Shown: piece by piece, positions 24,055 to 27,735 of the stretch
How the letters are laid out: each line of letters begins with the position of its first letter
Numbering within the stretch: position 1 is the first letter of the stretch
NCBI GenBank assembly: GCA_002441545.1
Contig: DJWL01000045.1
Coordinates: 9,429-37,163 of the forward strand
DNA: 27,735 nt
Reading direction: 5' to 3'
Origin: Flavobacteriaceae bacterium UBA6231
GTDB lineage: Bacteria; Bacteroidota; Bacteroidia; Flavobacteriales; Flavobacteriaceae
Notes under the pieces: generated by a model
The model's database searches: none
Told to the model about the DNA's origin: nothing
Seen by the model: only the letters and a program-made list of their open reading frames with translations
Program-made: the position numbers and the translations under genes

Positions 24055-25114
24055 ATTTCAAGTATTTTAATTTTTTTTCTATAGTATTGATTATTTCTTT
24101 CGACATCAAATCTTCTCCAATTAAGACTGTGTAATCAGATTGTTGCTTAACTTCCTCAACCAATAATGGACTAGTTGTAAAAAGCCCTGTTACACCTATT
24201 ACATTGCATTTTAACTGTGACAACATGTTAGCCCCTGCTATGGCACTCATGCTATCTGCTGAAGAAAACAAAGCTCCAGAGACGTTGTTCATGAACTTGT
24301 TGTTGTGAATCAGGGCATGTGTTTCGCGTTGTAGAAGACCGTCAGCTATCTCAATTATAATATAATCCGGGTTGTAAGGGTTTATTCTTTCAATCATTTT
24401 CTCATATAAATCTATAAGTTCATCCGTAGAGCACATATATGTTGATGGAAAACCAAAATCTGAAAAATCAAGTGAAACATTTGCACCATAGTCACGTACC
24501 ATCCTTTTGTCTTTGGTATAAACAGTTCCTGTTAATTTAGTGAATGCCACCTTTTTTCTGGCCAGCTTTAATCCTCTTGCAAGAAATGCCGCAGAAGTGG
24601 TCTTTCCACTGTCCATGCTAGTCCCCAATGATAATATTATTTTTGGGTGTTTATTAACTGGAATGGATTTATCCAATGTAATCTCTTTATTTGAATTTTT
24701 AGTATTGATAACATGAGCATCTTCATCAACAACATAACCAACCAAACCAAGCTTGGTAGGCCCAATAAGTTCAAATTTACTATGTATGCTTTTAAGTATG
24801 CCAATAGCACCACCTTGTCCTAAAACATGATATGTGGAATGATAAGAGTCAGGTACATAGCCTTCCATTTGTTCAGTTGCATATCTATTGCCAAAGGCGC
24901 CCATAATCAAATCTCCTGGCAAAATGTATTTATTAGTGCCATTGGTGGATTGGATAGACGTGTGCTTTCCAATTTCTTTTACTTTAAAAATGGCAACATC
25001 ACCTGCTTTGGGTATGTAAAATTTCTTGATTTGCTTGTTAATAGTTGTACTATTTACATTTTTACAAATGATAGTTTTTTTTATCCTACTGGAATTAATT
25101 TTAGTTAGTATCAT
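24026..25114 (-). CDS. DUF1611-family P-loop protein
   Basis: The 362-residue protein has an N-terminal domain (about 1-150) with strand-rich segments (GDLIMGAFGNRYATEQ and LVGYVVDEDAHV). A P-loop NTPase domain follows, with Walker A GTSMDSGKTT at 164-173, then ARGLKLARKKVAFTKLTGT, the Walker B-like DYIIIEIADGLLQRET and a C-terminal GVTGLFTTSPLL. This is the DUF1611 pattern (P-loop fold near the dethiobiotin-synthetase/MobB group). One DUF1611 protein, DgcN, has been linked to D-glutamate metabolism with a racemase-like partner, but no such partner is encoded here. It lies 30 bp below the DUF2490 gene and overlaps the ABC gene, so all three are one operon. A ligand-modifying role is likely but unproved. 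Confidence 0.8.
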   Translation of the reverse strand: MILTKINSSRIKKTIICKNVNSTTINKQIKKFYIPKAGDVAIFKVKEIGKHTSIQSTNGTNKYILPGDLIMGAFGNRYATEQMEGYVPDSYHSTYHVLGQGGAIGILKSIHSKFELIGPTKLGLVGYVVDEDAHVINTKNSNKEITLDKSIPVNKHPKIILSLGTSMDSGKTTSAAFLARGLKLARKKVAFTKLTGTVYTKDKRMVRDYGANVSLDFSDFGFPSTYMCSTDELIDLYEKMIERINPYNPDYIIIEIADGLLQRETHALIHNNKFMNNVSGALFSSADSMSAIAGANMLSQLKCNVIGVTGLFTTSPLLVEEVKQQSDYTVLIGEDLMSKEIINTIEKKLKYLKFENKMAVNS

Positions 25115-25144
25115 AATGACTTGGAGTTTATGTTATTAGGTTGA

Positions 25145-25873
25145 TTATTTTATTTTAAACGACAAATTTGTTCCAATAACTGAATAATCATTGTCTGGTA
25201 GCTGGTCTGTCTTAAATTCGTTTTGGTATATATAATAAATGGAGATTCCCATTGAGGAATTTTTGATAGGTTTAAAACTTATACCTGGTTTTAAACGGAA
25301 TCGTTTAATTCCATTCGAAATAATACCTCCTTGATAATAATAAAACATACTTTCAATATAGGGAGACAAACTAGACCTTTTCACATTATAGCCCAACCTA
25401 GTTAAATATGTGGTTCGGGTTTTATATTTATCTAAATCAGGGAAGAAATACTGAAATTCAATTTCATGTGACAATGATAGACGCTTAACCAAGTCGTGCT
25501 TAAAAGAAAAACTCCCAGAAATACGGTCTACGGCCAAGGTGTTAAACCAACCAGAAGTTGCACCCTGATTTCTTAAAGAGTTAGAATCGTTAAAAAGACC
25601 TCTAACATATCCGCCCTCTACATAGATCCTTCTCTTAATTTTATATGATAAGGAAAGCTTTGTCTGGGAAAAACTGTAGGTGGCAGGTGATGCATTAAAA
25701 GCAAATAGTTGGCTTAGTCTTCCAGTTAGGTTGTCATTAATGCCATAAGATACGTTTACACCTGACCATAGTTTTAAATTATTGGTAAGGTCTTGAGAGT
25801 TCATTGATAGGCTAAAAAATGAAAACACCACAATCGTGATTGTTTTTTTAATTTGAGATTTAGTTAAGTTCAT
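25145..25873 (-). CDS. DUF2490-family outer-membrane beta-barrel protein
   Basis: The 242-residue protein has a signal peptide (to about MNSQ, residue 27) and about ten amphipathic strands with alternating aromatic residues (KLWSGVNVSYGI, RIYVEGGYVRGLF, HEIEFQYFFP, SPYIESMFYYYQ). It closes with NLSFKIK. Members of DUF2490 are common single-copy outer-membrane proteins of Bacteroidota with no settled function. It is first gene of the reverse operon with the DUF1611 and ABC-like genes. The set spans the outer membrane, cytoplasm and inner membrane, hinting at a transport or envelope-modification pathway. Confidence 0.82.
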   Translation of the reverse strand: MNLTKSQIKKTITIVVFSFFSLSMNSQDLTNNLKLWSGVNVSYGINDNLTGRLSQLFAFNASPATYSFSQTKLSLSYKIKRRIYVEGGYVRGLFNDSNSLRNQGATSGWFNTLAVDRISGSFSFKHDLVKRLSLSHEIEFQYFFPDLDKYKTRTTYLTRLGYNVKRSSLSPYIESMFYYYQGGIISNGIKRFRLKPGISFKPIKNSSMGISIYYIYQNEFKTDQLPDNDYSVIGTNLSFKIK

Positions 25874-26086
25874 TTAGTTTAATTTTAGAATTACAAACAT
25901 TCAAAGGCTTTTTAAATGCTTGGTGAAATACGCTTATTTTCTACAAAGTGAATGTTATTATAATATTTGAGGTTATTTGTTATATAACAACTTAATTCGC
26001 GAAATTCCTACTTTCAAAATAAAATTAATAGTTGTTTGCTTGTTTATGGTCATTTTAAGCTGTTCAATTAGGATAAAAAACTTGTT
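25874..26086. other. non-coding region upstream of the DUF2490 operon and of repeat copy 2
   Basis: It must hold the reverse-strand promoter of the operon; aatgtttg-like and tttg boxes exist, but none fits the consensus cleanly. No gene is visible on either strand. The stretch before copy 2 (agctgttcaattaggataa) loosely resembles the terminator arm before copy 1, suggesting that the duplicated segment once extended further upstream. Confidence 0.4.
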
Positions 26087-26207
26087 GGCTTTTTTTGGCA
26101 AGTTAACGAAGTTGTGTTGTCCCAGTAAAATGGGAAGGTTTAAGTAGTTGAACCGATGGAAAGCTTTCCTTTTTTCTTAATAGAAGATTGGGATGCTTTT
26201 TTGTTTT
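26087..26207 (+). repeat. multi-hairpin repeat, copy 2 (possible sRNA gene)
   Basis: It matches copy 1 over two blocks but has a different second hairpin: ccca/tggg around gtaaaa in place of the 8-bp ctgataga/tctatcag stem. In the third hairpin ttaaacc becomes ttgaacc, turning an A-U pair into a G-U pair. The terminator arm has lost one base in a loop. Preservation of pairing despite sequence change points to selection on RNA structure. It ends 54 bp before the cytochrome gene. Confidence 0.8.
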
Positions 26208-26261
26208 AGAATGGTTTTTGTTAATATTGTAACGAATAAAATGTAAGTTAAATCAATCGTT

Positions 26262-26636
26262 ATGAAATTTAAATCTTCAATTTTAAAAAAAGCCATATCT
26301 TTTTTGTTATTAGTTTTTCTCACTTTAGTGTTTCAGTTTTGTAAATCTTCAAAAACCGTAACAATGAATAGTAAAGAAATTGTAATATCTTACACTAAGA
26401 ATATAGCCCCGATTATAGAAAGAAGCTGTTCTCCATGTCATTTTCCTGAAAATGGTAAAAAGAAATGGTTAGATAACTATGATGCAGTAAAGAACAATAT
26501 TGAAGATGTATTAACTCGTGTTCAGTTGCCTGCAACTGATGATAAATTTATGCCCTTTAGAAATAAAAGACAAGCGTTAACTGTGGAAGAAGTTGCTTTA
26601 TTTAAAAAATGGGTTGCACAAAAAATGGCAGAATAA
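26262..26636 (+). CDS. small membrane-anchored or lipid-anchored c-type cytochrome
   Basis: The 124-residue protein has a hydrophobic N-terminus (about 10-27) ending in C27, so it is either a lipoprotein (the lipobox FQFC is atypical) or a single-helix anchor. A single haem c site, CSPCH (56-60), has a probable axial methionine, M97 in DKFMPF, and the usual C-terminal helix VEEVALFKKWVAQKM. The fold resembles the short monohaem domains found in many Bacteroidota periplasmic proteins. It would carry electrons at the periplasmic face. A possible promoter (TTTG 26217-26220, taagttaa 26244-26251, 23-bp spacer) gives a very short leader. No partner oxidase is nearby. Confidence 0.85.
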   Translation: MKFKSSILKKAISFLLLVFLTLVFQFCKSSKTVTMNSKEIVISYTKNIAPIIERSCSPCHFPENGKKKWLDNYDAVKNNIEDVLTRVQLPATDDKFMPFRNKRQALTVEEVALFKKWVAQKMAE

Positions 26637-26659
26637 TTTAGAATACGAACTCTTTTAAA

Positions 26660-26777
26660 TCAATTTAAAAAGTAGTGTTGTTTCAGATGTAGGAATTTTT
26701 TAATATGGAACTGAGTTGAAATAAAATTCATCACTAATGGATAGCCCATTTTCTTTTTAAAGAAGATTTGTCTTTTA
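26660..26777 (+). repeat. diverged third relative of the multi-hairpin repeat
   Basis: tcaatttaaaaagtag onward aligns with caagttaacgaagttg of copies 1 and 2 (18 of 22 bases in the first block). gatgtag, agttgaa and atggatagc match in order, and the segment ends with a weak stem (attttcttt 26748-26756, aaagaagat 26759-26767) and tcttttac. The resemblance is partial and found by eye. It also serves as the likely terminator of the cytochrome gene. Confidence 0.4.
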
Positions 26778-26923
26778 CTAGATAAATGTCAAATAAATTT
26801 AACCTAACACTATACATTTTTCTCTAATGAAATGTTATATGGGTAATAGTCAATATAATATGTCGAAAATCACTTGGTACTATACTAGAAAGATATTATT
26901 GAGTATAATTGGAATAAATTTTT

Positions 26924-27091
26924 ATGACTTATCTGGAATCTTTACTTCATTTAAATGAATATTCAAAAGTTAAAAGGATTATTAAGCGTTATAATTTGAT
27001 TGAAATAGAAAGTTTGTCAAACAATTATAATATAAAACCTTCCAGTAAGATCATATCGTTAATTGAAAATACTGCGATTAAGTTGGTGTAG
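26924..27091 (+). CDS. possible small protein, unrecognised
   Basis: A 55-residue frame (MTYLESLLHLNEYSKVKRII up to ENTAIKLV) has a plausible helical, Lys/Ile-rich composition but no motif, no recognisable promoter and no ribosome-binding cue. It sits in a 660-bp stretch between the cytochrome and the DUF5679 gene that otherwise contains only the diverged repeat and AT-rich DNA. It could be a fragment of a lost gene or chance. Confidence 0.25.
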   Translation: MTYLESLLHLNEYSKVKRIIKRYNLIEIESLSNNYNIKPSSKIISLIENTAIKLV

Positions 27092-27231
27092 AACGCACTA
27101 TAAAACTTTCTTTTTCCTTTTTTTTAATAAAGCATAATCCTTTTTATAGTTCAATATTTATTGAAAATCTTCCTGAAAATGATTGAATTAAAGAAATTAG
27201 CTTTGATTTACATCGATTTATTATATTTTTA

Positions 27232-27263
27232 TTTGCTGTCACTTAAAATAAAACATATATTTA
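27232..27263 (+). promoter_or_regulatory. promoter of the DUF5679 gene
   Basis: TTTG at 27232-27235 and tatattta at 27256-27263 (one base from TAnnTTTG) are separated by 20 bp. The predicted start near 27270 leaves a leader of about 30 nt. Confidence 0.6.
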
Positions 27264-27300
27264 TGACCATAAAGTTTAACCAAACCTAAAGATAAAAATT

Positions 27301-27444
27301 ATGGAAGGATATTGCGTAAAATGTAAAGACAAAAAAGAAATTAAGGATGCTGCCGAAGTAACAATGAAAAACGGTAGAAAAGCTATGAAAGGTAAATGCC
27401 CTACTTGTGGAACAGGGATGTTTAGAATTCTAGGAAAATCTTAA
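27301..27444 (+). CDS. DUF5679-family zinc-ribbon small protein
   Basis: The 47-residue protein reads MEGYCVKCKDKKEI, then a basic middle (VTMKNGRKAMKGK), then CPTCGTGMFRILGKS. Two CxxC knuckles (C5/C8 and C34/C37) form a minimal zinc ribbon. The sequence closely fits the DUF5679 consensus, a widespread tiny protein of unknown function in Bacteroidota, archaea and others. It has its own promoter and terminator and so is a single-gene unit. The gene is below the usual length cut-off and easily missed. Confidence 0.85.
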   Translation: MEGYCVKCKDKKEIKDAAEVTMKNGRKAMKGKCPTCGTGMFRILGKS

Positions 27445-27563
27445 TTTAAATAGTAAAAAAGAAAGTTTAGTAAAGTCTAAAGTTTATAAAATATTTCTTA
27501 CTAAATAAACTAATGAAAATAATCTATTAAGGACTAAATTAAAATTTCTAGCTATTAAAGCTT

Positions 27564-27602
27564 AAAAAAGCGTCAGTTGAACTCCAGCTGACGCTTTTTT
27601 TT
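27564..27602. terminator. strong bidirectional terminator
   Basis: aaaaaagcgtcag (27564-27576) pairs perfectly with ctgacgctttttt (27588-27600), with T-rich tracts on both strands. It ends the DUF5679 transcript. Confidence 0.85.
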
Positions 27603-27687
27603 AGAACATTTTTAATTTCAAATATTATTATAAATTATTATGTTTTCAATTATTCTGGAGAAACGCTTATGGATATAAAAAATTATT

Positions 27688-27706
27688 AAAGTCAAGAGAC
27701 TTTTTT
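27688..27706 (+). terminator. short intrinsic terminator near the window end
   Basis: aaagtc (27688-27693) pairs with gacttt (27698-27703) around an aaga loop, followed by T-rich DNA. No gene is visible just upstream, so it may end a small RNA or be chance. Confidence 0.4.
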
Positions 27707-27735
27707 AGATTTTTATTTTTTAATACACACAACAA

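Noticed and set aside
26827..26958. Open frame of 43 residues beginning MKCYMGNSQYN.
   Set aside because: It overlaps the other small frame at 26924, has no motif and no expression signals.
27171..27290. Open frame of about 37 residues beginning MIELKKLALIYID.
   Set aside because: It overlaps the consensus promoter of the DUF5679 gene and looks like chance in AT-rich DNA.
1..27735. CRISPR array, integrase, transposase or rRNA/tRNA genes.
   Set aside because: None was found: no regularly spaced repeats, no recombinase motifs and no foldable tRNA were seen on either strand.

Overview
The window looks like part of a Bacteroidota genome, most likely a member of the Flavobacteriaceae. The DNA is AT-rich, and Shine-Dalgarno sequences are essentially absent. 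Recognisable promoters have the Bacteroidetes form (TTG/TTTG, a spacer, then TAnnTTTG). There is a SusC/SusD outer-membrane pair and a CTnDOT-type tra operon.

Region 1 (1-7319) appears to be the accessory part of a conjugative element. It opens with the end of a sensor kinase and its LuxR-type response regulator. Three similar promoter modules follow, each led by a palindrome related to TTACGGAATTCCGTAA. They lie in front of (i) a possible small RNA of about 67 nt, (ii) two very small protein genes and (iii) a seven-gene operon whose genes overlap or abut. That operon encodes a single-pass membrane protein, two DUF4407 paralogues, a membrane-anchored transglutaminase-like protein, a DUF350-like membrane protein, a secreted thermonuclease and a secreted zinc-binding protein. 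The arrangement suggests one co-regulated envelope system of unknown purpose, and it is my best candidate for an undescribed system.

Region 2 (7320-14667) starts with about 485 bp of non-coding DNA. It continues with the conjugation genes traE, traF, traG, traI, traJ, traK, traM and traN. The homologues of traH, traL, traO, traP and traQ, a relaxase and an integrase are not in the window.

Region 3 (14763-21678) holds a convergent susD-susC operon and a divergent gene for a secreted fusion of a glycerophosphodiesterase-like domain with a PhoA-type alkaline phosphatase. I read this as a likely phosphodiester scavenging locus.

Region 4 (21679-27735) is rich in non-coding RNA signals. A consensus promoter, an ATG-free transcribed stretch and a strong terminator define a possible ncRNA at 21955-22120. 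A repeat of about 120-130 bp made of several hairpins occurs twice almost identically (22111-22241, 26087-26207) and once in diverged form (about 26660-26777). The two close copies flank a reverse-strand operon of a DUF2490 protein, a DUF1611 P-loop protein and an ABC exporter-like protein. The exporter has substitutions at nearly every catalytic ATPase motif. A small c-type cytochrome and a DUF5679 zinc-ribbon protein complete the window.
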